Assembly (NCBI GenBank): GCA_944990035.1
Contig: CALYLX010000016.1
Coordinates: 62,001-126,000 of the forward strand
Origin: Clitopilus passeckerianus
Lineage: Eukaryota; Basidiomycota; Agaricomycetes; Agaricales; Entolomataceae
Length of the DNA: 64,000 bases
Direction of reading: 5' to 3'
Shown here piece by piece: positions 1-12,762 of this stretch. The notes beneath the pieces are model-generated. The model was given only the letters and a program-made list of their open reading frames with translations. It did not search any database and was not told where the DNA came from. The position numbers and the translations under genes were made by a program. Position 1 is the first letter of the stretch. Every line of letters starts with the position of its first letter.

Positions 1-154
1 TCGGGCTGCCAGGAGGCGGGCTTCCGCTACCTTGGCCATGCCACTAAGCGAGACGAGGCCTTAACGCCGCATCGACAGTGGCGCGTACATTGAGCATGCC
101 TTCAGCAGCAGTTGAGCTTGGTTTGGTGGTACGGAAGGCGTGAGCTTCAGACAT
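1..154 (-). CDS. Possible 5' exon of a gene running off the left edge
   Basis: A minus-strand ATG at 154-152 opens a short coding-looking frame (MSEAHAFRTTKPSS...) that reaches a potential donor (GTACGC) near residue 22. It lies about 80 bp downstream of the end of SDH4 on the same strand. No family is recognised, and the rest would lie outside the window. It could equally be non-coding 3' flank of SDH4. Confidence 0.2.
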
Positions 155-233
155 GTCGAAGTGCGATATTTGCAAATGAGATTATATTTTTGCTGCTATT
201 AGGAGAACAATGGTAGAAGAACAGGCAGGCATT

Positions 234-991
234 CTATGCGGTCCATACTCTTGCAATCAGCTCGGTCAAACCTGCGAACAGAAAGGCCGATACATTAGCG
301 GTGGAAGAGCTTTGAAAAGTGGGTAGTTACATACCGACGTCATTTGTGTTGAACTGGTACACTCCAACAAGAGCAGCGACAGTTGCAGACCTGAGTGCCC
401 AGGTTGCTGTAGGGCCAATCTTGGGGAACTTGCGTGGGTGAAGATAGTCCACGACGATCGAGTCGAACTAGAGGAAGCAAAGCAAAAGGTCAGATCCGGA
501 TTTCACGTGCAAGGGTGAGTGAGGACATACGCCAATATGACTGTGCACAATCAGCGAAATTCCGAGCAGGCCATCGAGGATGGGGTAGTTGCTAGCGCTG
601 GTGGCGAAAGCAGCCACTGTCATGGGGACGAGTGCAGCAGAGAGCAGACGCTCGAAAGCCCAGTGGTGAGAACCGTGTGCCCGGTTCGGAGGAGGGAAGG
701 TTGTGGCGTCGTTCGCGGTTCCTTTGTAGATTGCTGGATATTTCACAGGAGAAAAATAAAGCTGCATGTTAACACATACTCCTGCTGGTATTGAAGTAAA
801 AGACGTACGTCCACCGGGAACATAATCGTACGAAGTCGGGCTCGTATTGGCGTTTCTCTCTGCAAACACAACAAAATCAATACCGGACTTTTCTGCGGGC
901 CATCGTACTCACTCTGAGCAACAAAACGAAGGACTGAACGCTGAGCGAGAGCTCGAGGAAGGGTCGACCGGAGGACCAATGAGGAGGCCAT
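234..991 (-). CDS. SDH4: Succinate dehydrogenase membrane anchor subunit (CybS/Sdh4)
   Basis: Membrane anchor of mitochondrial complex II, which passes electrons from succinate to ubiquinone in the inner membrane. The model is complement(join(234..271,335..467,531..733,809..859,913..991)): five exons, 504 nt, 167 aa, all GT-AG. The N-terminus (MASSLVLRSTLPRALAQRS) is a typical mitochondrial targeting peptide. The diagnostic CybS stretch follows: HGSHHWAFERLLSAALVP, then LDGLLGISLIVHSHIGFDS with the haem/quinone-site histidine region, then VVDYLHPRKFPKIGP. The last exon is only 38 nt and encodes GLTELIARVWTA. If intron 4 were retained the protein would end early at NDVGM, so splicing decides the true C-terminus. 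This is a housekeeping gene and marks the left, conserved edge of the window. Confidence 0.93.
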
Positions 992-1216
992 AGTTTGGTT
1001 TCGTTTGATTCAGGTGGGCCGGGGCAGAAGGAACGCGGAAAGAGATGGAAGAATGTGGGAATAGATTTGTAAGCTCGGAAGGGAGACCCGTCGGTAACCG
1101 GATTGACAGATGATTTTTCTTTTGATCAACCACGACCAACGTCGCCGACCTTTTTTTTCGGGAGATTCAATGAAGGCCTTGCTTTTCCGTGTCTGCGACC
1201 ATGAAATTGTGAAAAT

Positions 1217-1474
1217 GTGTTTCAAGCACGCTCCTCAAGTTGTCCTCCGCGTCACCGTCGGCCCCAGTTCATCGTTCAGTCGAGTCTGATCATTGCAAAG
1301 CACCTTGTACATGTCGCCGCCTCTCGTCTTTTTCGCGTTTACCACACCCACAAGCAAGTCAAGGTCCCGCAGCGGTACATCACGTACACCACCTACGCTC
1401 GGGACCTGTTACGCTCGTGGAACATTGACACGGTCTACGGTACCTACCTGCTCTTCCCGTTTTGGGAGGAGTAG
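1217..1474 (+). CDS. Small ORF of unknown function between SDH4 and the F-box-like genes
   Basis: An 85-codon frame whose second half looks coding (VKVPQRYITYTTYARDLLRS then a WNIDTVYGTYLLFPFWEE tail), rich in Tyr and basic residues. It lies divergent to SDH4, so the two could share the 992-1216 region as promoter. I recognise no family and see no intron that improves it; a chance frame is possible. The rest of 992-1733 shows no other gene. Confidence 0.25.
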   Translation: MFQARSSSCPPRHRRPQFIVQSSLIIAKHLVHVAASRLFRVYHTHKQVKVPQRYITYTTYARDLLRSWNIDTVYGTYLLFPFWEE

Positions 1475-1733
1475 GATCAACGGGTATCTTGACCGCTAGT
1501 GTTTCTATTTAGAGTTGAGCCTCCATCTCTACGCTCTCTTTTCGAGAACATAGCTGTTTTTGGAGGCTCATAGTTTGGGAACAGACACCTCTTTGTCTAG
1601 TTGGTAACATTGTCGTAATTCTGACAGAAAAGATAATTATATCCTGATTTGACAAAAACGAACGGGCCTGTGTGCACATGACCCAGGTCACCTTGATCAA
1701 AATAATCGTCTCGTTCTGGAAACCTACACCGTC

Positions 1734-3035
1734 ATGAAGTTGAACCACGACATCCTTACCCAAGTCGTACAGATGCTGCTGGAGATTCTGGAGGAGGGGA
1801 GCATCAGTGACGGCGAATACATCTCAGCTCTGGTATCCTGCAATGCGAGCTGTAGGACACTTCGTACGCCTGCTCAGAAGCTCCTGTTCGGCGAGATCCT
1901 ATTTCGGTTCACTCCTAAGGACTGTGCGAAGCTATACAAGTTCAAGCATTTACTCGATTCATATCCCTGTATCAAATCACTTACGAAATACCTACACGTC
2001 GACCTGGTGGGATGGTCGGACGATCCGAATTTCAATGTTCCAGCAGATATCCTTGCGATGCTAGGGACATTCACATCGGTCCGAGGGTTGGCTATCCATT
2101 GCGGTCCCGACATTTCCGAAGGTCCTAAGCATTCGATTGCCTGGGACATAATTCAAATGGATTTGAGGGATAGGCTGACCCAGCTTATTTTCTGCCCTTC
2201 GTTGTTAGCCCTTGCGGTTGTCGGCATCCTAGGCTTTCCATTATCACTGATATCTCAACCAATCCTGTCGAAGCTCGAACTCCTTTGCCTTGTGCGACTA
2301 AAAGGCCTAGAGAGATGGGAAGGCCTCGACGTAGTCGAAAATTTAGCAGATGGGAAACTTCTTGGATTCCATCTCGCCGAGTGCGACAGCGACGAGATAA
2401 TCCTGGATCCGTTGATGGCCAATCCCAATCTGGTCTCCAAAATACGTGAATTGTACCTCGACACTTCCACAAATCCAACAGAATTCCTCAGACTCATCAG
2501 CCATCATATTGTCCACTTCGCGTGCAGAGATAGTACAGGTCAGGCGTCATCACCGCTAGTATTTAACATGCAAATCTCAAAACATTTTGGGCGGTTCATT
2601 ACAGGACCACATTTGAATTTGGACCTCCAACCGTTCTCACATTTGGAGCACTTAGCCATCGGCCTTGACAGAACGGCTACTATCTGCCTGCCTTGGCTTC
2701 ACGCTTCGCTTGCCACTGTGCAAAAAATAAACCGACTTAGAACGATCCAGATCGACCTTCACTACGACAATCAACTTGAGGTCGGTTGTGGTCAGGTGTC
2801 CCAAGCGTGGCTGAAAGTAGACACATTGTTGACTGCACCGCACCTCCGCTGCTCAGTCACCTTAACGATGAAGGGCTCTGGTGGGGGATGGGATTTTGAG
2901 CCTGGCGAACAATTTCTGGATACCTGCATCCCCAAGCTCGCGTCTAGTCCTCGCTTTCTCCTCGGCTTTGAGGGGGTGGAAGTTGATCTTTCCGCGAGAG
3001 TAATAAAGCATAGGGTGATTGTGAAGAATGAATAA
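1734..3035 (+). CDS. F-box-like protein, tandem paralog 1
   Basis: Best model join(1734..2538,2605..3035), 411 aa. The N-terminus (HDILTQVVQMLLEILEEG ... LVSCNASCRTLRTPAQKLLF) has the shape of the F-box-like start common in agaricomycete F-box expansions: a short helix pair, then a conserved Cys/Leu/Arg-rich helix before PAQ. The remainder is Leu-rich with LRR-like spacing but no clear repeat. The intron at 2539-2604 is 66 nt, divisible by three and stop-free, so the unspliced frame also reads through (433 aa). It is supported because the paralog at 4291 has an intron at the same place that must be removed. Such proteins usually act as substrate receptors of SCF ubiquitin ligases; that role is inferred from family only. 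Confidence 0.6.
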   Translation: MKLNHDILTQVVQMLLEILEEGSISDGEYISALVSCNASCRTLRTPAQKLLFGEILFRFTPKDCAKLYKFKHLLDSYPCIKSLTKYLHVDLVGWSDDPNFNVPADILAMLGTFTSVRGLAIHCGPDISEGPKHSIAWDIIQMDLRDRLTQLIFCPSLLALAVVGILGFPLSLISQPILSKLELLCLVRLKGLERWEGLDVVENLADGKLLGFHLAECDSDEIILDPLMANPNLVSKIRELYLDTSTNPTEFLRLISHHIVHFACRDSTGQASSPLVFNMQISKHFGRFITGPHLNLDLQPFSHLEHLAIGLDRTATICLPWLHASLATVQKINRLRTIQIDLHYDNQLEVGCGQVSQAWLKVDTLLTAPHLRCSVTLTMKGSGGGWDFEPGEQFLDTCIPKLASSPRFLLGFEGVEVDLSARVIKHRVIVKNE

Positions 3036-3229
3036 TGCATCTCACAGACGACTCGGAGCATATTCCAATAGTTGATCCTTCTACCCATGGACTCGCAACG
3101 AGAATATGTAAATAGCAATATCGGTCAGGGGTTACAGTTCAACGCTCCTTTCCATCCACATCCTGACACACTATTGTACTCGTGAATTATCTCAAGATGA
3201 CCTCTCCACACCGTCGGGCATCAGCCGAT

Positions 3230-3466
3230 CTAAGCGTACCCACAGTTGCACGCGGTAACCAACTTGCCATTGACGCATTTGCAAGTAGGATTACAGTGGA
3301 AGTATCCGTTGCACCCCACCTCCTTGCAGCAGCTAATTCGTAAGTTAGCGAGGGTCTGACCACACGTTGGTCAGGGGTTTGGGGTCTGTCGAGCCTCCAG
3401 GTCTGTTGGGGTGGCAGCGACGAAAGTGGCTACGGAGAGTAGGGCAACGAATGCTGTCAATTTCAT
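3230..3466 (-). pseudogene. Small cysteine-rich secreted protein gene with one premature stop
   Basis: The minus-strand frame from ATG 3466 to TAG 3230 is 79 codons. Residues 1-20 form a clear signal peptide (MKLTAFVALLSVATFVAA, cut near ATP), then a short propeptide-like stretch ending in EARQTP. A compact domain follows with nine cysteines, including CC and two CxC pairs (SCCKEVGCNGYFHCNPTCKC). The only break is codon 32, TGA at 3373-3371, which one C-to-T change from CGA would explain; the frame continues unchanged on both sides. No intron removing the TGA while keeping the signal peptide and cysteine region was found. It is either a recently dead effector-like or defensin-like secreted peptide or a sequence error. 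Confidence 0.55.
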
Positions 3467-4290
3467 GATGGGGTTTCCTTGGGTCGTGGGTGATGATAGC
3501 TCGTTTCAGACCTAGATGATAGTTAACTTCTGAGCGCGGATGGGGGCGTCGGGTTCCTCACCTTCGGAGATTTCGTGAAAGAGGATGGACGGAAACGATC
3601 TACCAGTGGCTTACTTTATAAATGTCAGGCCAGTGTAATTGTGCTGGTATGAATCGATTACCGGTCCTGTTAAAGCCATGGTTGCATCAGTCTGAACCGA
3701 TCATCACCCCCACTATCATCTGAAAAACCGAAAGAATTGGAAATCAGACAAGCGATTATGAGTGATTATGATCAAGATCATCCAAAATTTTCCACAAAAT
3801 CATGCAGGCGAAACCATGATCGCGAATGTTCCTTGACGAACACATATCAGCACCATTCATTTATCATCCCATGCCTGAAATCATGTTGGGAGTTCGTCGT
3901 GTCCCCTCATGGTCAAGGGATGGATGTAATCCTGGGATTACTACAGTCCGCCTAGTGTACAGATATAGTGCGAAGTGACTGAGAAAACACATTTCTCAGT
4001 TATGACCCTTTTGGTGTAGTGGTTGGCATTCGCACTCGAGCTTCCTTACAATGGAGTACGTATGGACCTTATGAAAATACCGTCGAGACGTTGTCATAGC
4101 GTTAGGCAGTTGTTTTATCCCTTAAGCTATGCTGATTCACTCCAGAGCTGCTGCTGGCCCCAAAGGACAAGAGGAAGCAGAGCCGTCCAACTGAGGCTTC
4201 CAGCACGAATTGAGCAACCTCTGCAGGCACATGACCATATCACTTTGATCGATACGGCCATCTCATCCAGGAAAAGTCTCCTGCATCACA
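3467..4290. other. Intergenic, no gene seen
   Basis: AT-rich spacer between the small secreted protein remnant and the second F-box-like gene. It contains a tRNA A-box-like stretch near 4012-4035 but no matching B box or acceptor stem. It presumably carries the promoters of the flanking genes. Confidence 0.4.
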
Positions 4291-5561
4291 ATGTTGAACG
4301 ACGACATATTTACCCATATTCTGGAAATGTTGGCTGTAATGGGGACAGGGGGCGAACTTGATCGGACCATGTACGTCTCATCATTGGTGGCCTCCAATGC
4401 GAGCTGCAGAGGGCTTCGTTCGCCGGCTCAGAAACACCTGTTTGCTGCTCTTGAATTCGGATTCGCTCCTGCACAGAGGGCTAGGCAGGACAAAGTCAAA
4501 GATATACTTGCTTCGTCTCCCCATATTAAACTGTTCGTAAAAAGCCTGTCTCTTTCCCTGGCAGCACTGGCACATGAGAAGGTCACAGTCACGGAGGACA
4601 TAGTCGCGATGCTAGGAACCTTCTCGTCAGTGCAAACCTTGGAGATTCACTGCGGATTTAGCTCATCTGTCAACTGGGCCAACCTTCAGGCGAATTTCAA
4701 GGATACTCTGACCCTGCTTATCTCCTCCCCGTCGGTCTCCTACTTGATGATTCACGGGATCTCAAGGTTCCCTTTACCGCTCCTTGCTCGACCGATCCAA
4801 TCCACCCTCGAACACCTGTCCCTTCATCGGTTGGTAGCAGATGATCAGGCAATCTGGAAAGGTACCAATACATACGAAACCTCCGCAGATGGAAAACTTC
4901 GTAATCTTCAGCTCACGCATTGCCCCAATGTGCAGAGAATTTTGGAACCCTTGCTCGCCTGTCCTAGTCTGATCTCAAGCCTGCACGAGCTGCTTCTAGA
5001 TACCACCGCGATTCGGCCCGATCCAATGGTATTTCTCGGATTCCCCAGAAACAACATTATTTACTTCTGCTGTAGACATTACTGCCAAGGTCAGAATTCA
5101 TCCCAAGTACACAATTCTCGAACACTCATATTTAAGTCCTGTCTGGGATAGAAGCACCCCTGGACTTTAGTCGGTTCTTGAAGTTGCAGCACCTAACACT
5201 TGGTCTCCATGCCGGTGTCGTTGTCTGCCTTCGCTGGCTCGAGGAATCGATTGGCACTGTTCGAGTGGACAATGATTTCAAAGAAATTCTGATTGAGCTC
5301 AACTATGATCATCCGCTTAATTGGGTCCGGGAGGTTGGGATGTGGTCCAGAATAGACGCGATACTTACGGCTGCACATCTTCAGTGCTCGGTAACCCTCA
5401 AGATTCCCGTGTCGTGGACGAAGATGAACAGCTATACACAACAATTACTGGATGCCTGTATCCCCATCCTCACTGCTAGCCCTCGTTTCAAGTTGGTCCG
5501 CGACGAAGAAGAAATAGATCTTGCTTCAAGAGTGCGCGAAGACATGAACGAAAGTGGATAG
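4291..5561 (+). CDS. F-box-like protein, tandem paralog 2
   Basis: Model join(4291..5089,5152..5561), 402 aa. Alignable along its whole length with the gene at 1734: N-terminus NDDIFTHILEMLAVM, VASNASCRGLRSPAQKHLF, and C-terminus LLDACIPILTASPRF (paralog: FLDTCIPKLASSPRF). Without splicing the frame ends at 5151 and the homologous tail lies in another frame. Removing a 62-nt intron (GTCAGA...GGATAG, 5090-5151) joins CAA G|AA exactly where the paralog continues. So this is an intact gene, not a frameshifted one. Same inferred role as its neighbour. Confidence 0.6.
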
Positions 5562-5710
5562 ATGGATTATAGGAGAGGTCATGCGGCTTCGCAGTCATTG
5601 TCGAAGTTGCTCACTGTCGAAGAGTATCGACAAAGGTACGTATTTGTCAGTACAATTATAACTGTAATGGCTGAAAACATGGAAATGCGGCCGAGTTGAT
5701 GGCTATTATA

Positions 5711-8099
5711 TTATCTTATTATGGCAATGGCAGTAGTTCGGACGGCCGTAACTTTCATCGGTAAGACCGGTCGCTTCTCCCCATTCTCCTCGACCAACAG
5801 CGGCGAAGAGATCCCAGGCGTCTCCCAGATAATTTTCTTCTCTTTCTCCGAAAGTTCAAATTTGAAGTTCTTGATAAGGACCGCTAGGACGATCTCTGTA
5901 TAGAATGTCAATGAAGACATCGATAATTCAAGGTAGCTCGAAAACTTACTCATCTCCAACTGAGCGAATGTGAACCCCAAGCAGCTATGGGGTCCAGCGA
6001 GGAATGTCATCAGGTGAGGATAAACACCGGGAATACCTGCCTTCTTTACGCTTTCCGGTAGTTCAGCCCCAGCCACCTGAGAGTCCGAGCGACTGTCCAG
6101 TTCGCCCTCTGCCTTCAGCCACCGCTCAGGATTCCACTCTCGACCGTCCGGGCCCCATATTGCTGGATTAGTATTCGAGGAAAGAACTGAGATATAGAGA
6201 GAGGTTCCTGCGGGAATTGGGATAGATGAGGTGAAGGAGCCTGAGGTCGTCTGGATCGGCGTGTGGAGTGGAAGGGTGGTGGCCTTGGCCGTCCTGGAAT
6301 GTCAACAGCGTATTAATTCGCGGGGAAATGACAATTGAGAAGGGAAACTCACACCCGGGGCACGATGGTCACAGGTGTATACACCCTCATCGTCTCTCTG
6401 CACACAGCGTCGAGATAGGGCAGCTCATTGACCTCGTCATGACTGAGCTCAACGCGGCCACCAAAGGCCTGCATGAGTTCAGCCCGTAAACGGTCTTGGG
6501 CTGAAGGGTGTGTGGCTAGGGTATGGAGGGTTCGAGCGATCGCGGATGAAGTGGTATCCATTGCGGCGAATATCATACCTCTGAGTCAAATAAAATGCTC
6601 AATATACACCCAGGTATGCGGACCGAATACGTACGACATCTGTGAAAATAAATTGAGAAATGAGGGAAAATAAAGAGTAGGAAGGAGAAAGGACATACAT
6701 TTCCGATAACCTCCTCATCCGAGACCCTATCCTTCTCACTCGACGCCATATTCGCCTTCACAAGCCTTGTGATGATATCCTTCCCTTTCCCAGCCATCGT
6801 TTCCATGTCCCCAAACCCGTTCTTCTCGGCCTCGATCACAGCTTTCTTCGCCTCCAGAATCCGAACAGCGTATTCGTGCATAGTGTCAACCGTATCCCGG
6901 ACCTGGTGCAGCTTGTTCCATGGAATAGTGTCGACGACCCACCTCCAGAAACGTGGTGTGCCGAGTTTGTGAAGGACGGGAAGAAGATAGACCGCTGCGG
7001 GAAGATAAGGAGCTTCTGTTGGGCTGAATGACGAATTGTGCATAATGAGGACGAAGTAATGGAGAAATCGAAGGAGTACCTACAAGAGACGTTTCACGGC
7101 ATTAGCATATGGACTACCTTCGTCCGAATCTGTCAGAGAGTCGAATGAGTACCCGAGCCCCGCGCGGCCAATAAGCTCAAGGGCAGTCCGCGTAGTCCAG
7201 TTGAGAACCTCGATTTCTTGGGAGCCATTGGCGAGCTTTTCTGACCACGATTTCTTGACCTATCGACAAGCGTTAGCACGGGGTCAGCCTAGACGGGAGG
7301 AGTTTTTCAGCCTTGCCTGATTAGTGACCTCAAAGAACGTAGGTGCTAGTAGGGGATTAGGTCGGTAGTTTCACTCGAAGATGAGAACGTAGGCGCTTAC
7401 TCTGTTCGCGCATATGGCTGGCGGAGAACATAGGACTGAGGAGTCTTCGGTACTTCTTATGCATCTCACCGCCATGGCTGAAAATACCATCGCCAAAGTG
7501 CAAAGTATTGTTACTGCAGAAATCAGCACGGGAAGGCTGATGCATATGAGTAAGAATGGCCACGTACATATAGAAGAACTCGGGCTCGACGTAGGATTCA
7601 TATTCCTGCAAAACTCGTTCAGAATGTTGTCAGCCAACCACGGATGACAGACAATACTTTGATGAAGATGTAGTGAAGGGCCTTGGGATCCGAAACGTAG
7701 AGTTGCCTTTCCTACAAGAGAAGTTGAGGACTTTCAGGTTACAGGGAGAAAATCCGAACGCTCACCCCGAGGACGCCATGATATTTCATGACACTGCCAT
7801 CTGCGAACGGTCAGCTTGGTATCAGCTCTGCCGACTGGGTGACGTACACTTCTCTTCGACTTCTACGTGAGTCTGCCAGGCATTACGGTCGAACATCTTC
7901 GCTAGATTTCCTGTTTGGTGTTCTTGAGTAAGGCCTCCAAGTCAATCGTTACGCCAATATGGCGCATACCTATAGCCCATGAATCAGACTTGGGACCAGG
8001 AATCTCGTCGAGAGGAGATCTGGCAAGGAAGCGCTTGGCAAGACGATATACTGGCCATACCACAACGATGGTAAGGGCGGCTTCGGAGAGGGTAAGCAT
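5711..8099 (-). CDS. Cytochrome P450 monooxygenase (P450-1)
   Basis: Haem-thiolate monooxygenase, probably anchored in the ER by its N-terminal helix (MLTLSEAALTIVVVWPVYRL). It is followed by a Pro-rich hinge (EIPGPKSDSW). Seen in order: FAAMDTTSSA in helix I (oxygen activation), ETMR as the K-helix ExxR, NPERW in the PERF region and FLAGPHSCLG, the haem loop with ligand Cys at about 5983-5981. The gene is cut into many small exons, including a 5-nt microexon (ATGTC, 6639-6635) just before helix I. Exon order and motifs match the P450 at 15655, so the two are paralogs. The C-terminus converges on the F-box-like gene at 5561. The ATG at 8099 was chosen because it opens directly on the membrane helix. 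The haem loop has Ala where Gly is usual (FLAG). Confidence 0.85.
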
Positions 8100-8743
8100 T
8101 CTGACAGGGAATCTGATTGCTTGAGGTTGGATTTCAGGTTGGGAGGTACTAAGTACGAGTAGAGTGACTCCCTCCAATCAGCTCGTAAAGGCGTGAAGAT
8201 AAGATTTGCCTTGTGACACCGTTCATTGCCGGCGGCCTCTATACCACAAAGGCATCTATTTCGCGATGCTGATGAATCATAACCTGTTCCAAAGTTCCAG
8301 GGTTCTAGCATGTTGGCTCGAAGCAGATAGATAGCCCACAGCCCGTGGTAAGTTCGATCGAACAAGACACATGGCCGGTTTCGGTGGTCTTCGGGACAAA
8401 CCAAATACCGTTCTGATAGCTGGAGCCCAGGTGAGATTTCATTATGCTTTCTCCTTCCAGAAATCTAAAGGATTTGCCTCCAATCGAGCGCCGACGGGCT
8501 GAGCGGCTACGCTGACAGTGGAGAGGATTTCAGAGATGATGATGGTTTTGCCAAGTTTAGTCGCGACTGGATTAGCTGAAACTGATGTCACTTTCGTCAG
8601 GCGTCTACATGGAATACGGTTTACCCGTAATCTATGGGTTCTCTTATCCAGTCGTACGCTCGTTTGACAGGAAAATTCATTGACTTGTAGCAGTCTGTAT
8701 CCTACAATCCAAATCTCATGAACGTCATTGCACCCCAGTCTCC
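8100..8743. other. Intergenic between two co-oriented P450 genes
   Basis: Promoter region of P450-1 and 3' flank of P450-2. No further coding signal seen. Confidence 0.4.
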
Positions 8744-10931
8744 TTACAGAACGCCCCGTAACCTAAGCCCCTCCTCCACGATCCCTCTCGTCTCCGGAGT
8801 CCTCGGCGTCATAATACAAGGGAAGGGCTTCGGTCGACTGTAAAACGGAAAAAGCAGCCCTAGTCAGCCTATTGCCCATAGTCCCGACAGTAAGAGCAAG
8901 AACATACTAAGCAACGCCTGGCACGCCATTACTCAAGATATCCGGGACAAACTGCTTCCCATCCTCGTCCTTGCCCATAGTGAACTTGAACGCCCAAACC
9001 ATACATGCCATCTGGATGCACAGGCTCTTGTTGGAGACGTTTCGCCCCACACAGATCCTATTCTCAGAACGCGTAATTAGCATACTTTTCGCTTAAAGGT
9101 AGGAGAATGAATGAAAACAACCGACCTGGACCCAAACCCATACGTCGTATGCCCCTCCTCCTTCGTATCCGCAGGCGAAGGACCCAAGTTCCCCGCCTCA
9201 TCAAGATGTCTCTCCGGACGAAACTCAGCAGCATCTTCTCCATAAACAGCATGGTCATGGTTGATTCTCCACGTATTCGGGATAATGATAGTATCCTTCG
9301 GAATATAATGTCCCTCGTAGTAATCGTCCTCCCTAAGACGATGAGGTACACCTAACAAAGGACGGTCAGATAAACATTCCTCGGATCGTTGGTAGGTAGG
9401 ATATACATACCTATGGGGGCCAAAGGCCTCCACCGCATAGTCTCCTTGACGCATGCCTGGAAGTACGTCAGCTGGTCGTAGTCTTCAAGGCTGGGCATCC
9501 GGTCCATCCCCACGACGCGCTGGAGTTCGTTGAAGGCCTTCTCCTGGATAGAAGGGAAGATACACATCGCGAGCATAAACCACAGCTGTTGGCCGGCGCT
9601 CTGGGAATGAGAACTTCAGAGAGGTGTAAAGGTAGACTGAGGGCTAGGTGAGCGTACCGCTTCAGTTCCAGCGATGCTGGGAAAGAAAGAAAGAGTTCTG
9701 TCAGAGAGAAGCCAGGGGAGGAAGGAAGCGAGCTTACTACAACGTAGCCAGAAGCCACGCGGCTTCTTGGTCCGTCAAGTCCGAGTTCTTCTGCTCTTCA
9801 ATAAGTTTAGCAGCAATACTAGGCGTATCATCTCCAGCATCCTATAAAACGAATACGAAGACAACCATCAGCAAAACTATCCTCATACGGGAAGAAAAAC
9901 GACGAACCATCCTCTCCCTCGTCTCCTCCAACGTCCTAACAAAAAACTCATTATCCCTTCTAAAACACCCCTCCGCCTCCCTCCTCCACTTACACATCCA
10001 CCTCGGGAGGTACTCCATCCACGTGAAATACTCCACCCAATACGCACCCGGTACAATTCCCTTCACAAGTCGTTCAATGAAGCCATTGAGGTAGAGCATG
10101 ACGGGGTCTTGGGAGTCTTGAATGGGCGGAAGCCCGTAGAGGACGGTGCGCATGAGGGAGGCTTGGGCCCGCTGGACGTGTTCGGCGTAGAGGGTGGGGT
10201 GGTTCATGAGTTGGTAGACTAGGAGCATGGCTTCTGTGTCTTGGTGCGGGTGGTAGGTTTTTACAACGTCTTTGTTCAGGACTCTGGTGGTAGGGAGGGT
10301 CAGGGGGATGATCCCGGTTTATAGTTTGATTGAAGAGACTCACTCCTGTCTGAGGTCGCAGTCAGCATATGAGGGAGAAAGACGAGGCTGGGAGGACTTA
10401 CGCAGCTTTCCTCATCCGTTTCCAAAACTCATCCGCCGACCCAGACGCGAATGCCAATTTCCCATTCATGAGTTCATGAACGACGATGTTCCTCGGTCGG
10501 TCAGAGTATATCCCAGCCCGGCGATCCATAAGGTCCGCAGCTGCCTTGAGCGTACCCAGTATGATAGCGTTATGGCCTGCGACGTTGATGCTTACGACAG
10601 GACCTATATAGTCAAGATTGAATCAGCTGCCGCTCCCTGAACAGGTTGACAACAACATACCATATTCATCGTTCCACTTCGTGAACGTCGCCCAGGGGTC
10701 ATCGCTCAACAGGTCAAGTGCGTTCCCGATAACAGGGTATCCTTTCGGGCCCGGAGGAAGCTTCGCGTTCAGAGCCTTTTTGCGAATCCAGCTCGAGAGG
10801 AAGATGGTCAGAGCACCCGAGGCGGCGAGGGTTTGCCAGGAGGATTGCTTGAACAGCTCTTCGGCACCTTCTTTGGAGGATAAGATCGCGTTGAGAACGG
10901 TGTCGTATTGTTGCGAAATGTTGACTGACAT
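8744..10931 (-). CDS. Cytochrome P450 monooxygenase (P450-2), CYP64-clan-like
   Basis: The N-terminus MSVNISQQYDTVLNAI starts at 10931; an anchor region and LPPGPKGYPVIGNALDL, the proline-rich hinge, follow. Helix I reads IAGTEASAG (Ser at the usual Thr position), the K-helix is KETMRW, the PERF region RPERH and the haem loop YGFGSRICVGR, rebuilt across an intron at about 9060-9140. The last exon encodes YRPKPFPCIMTPRTPE and ends with TAA at 8746-8744. Between the KRMRKAA exon and the VLNKDVVKTYHPHQD exon the frame closes only if a 6-nt microexon (ACAGGA, 10349-10344) is included, giving A-Q-E-V. All joins keep frame, so the gene looks intact. Its first exon and promoter are duplicated in degenerate form near 18.8-19.4 kb. 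Confidence 0.83.

Positions 10932-12762
<1,831 letters not shown>

Noticed and set aside
234..334. SDH4 ending at NDVGM (stop at 327)
   Set aside because: Splicing at GTATGT (334) to the exon at 271 gives the conserved-style end GLTELIARVW, and all exons then sum to an exact multiple of three.
4010..4095. tRNA-like A box (TGGTGTAGTGGTTGGCAT) suggesting a tRNA gene
   Set aside because: No B box (GGTTCRANNCC) at the right distance and no acceptor stem could be paired.
4291..5561. F-box-like paralog 2 as a frameshifted pseudogene
   Set aside because: A 62-nt GT-AG intron at the place of the paralog's intron restores one continuous 402-aa frame.
9060..9355. Frames on both strands (Arg-rich) overlapping P450-2
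   Set aside because: They are shadows of P450-2 exons, which show conserved P450 motifs in the other frame.
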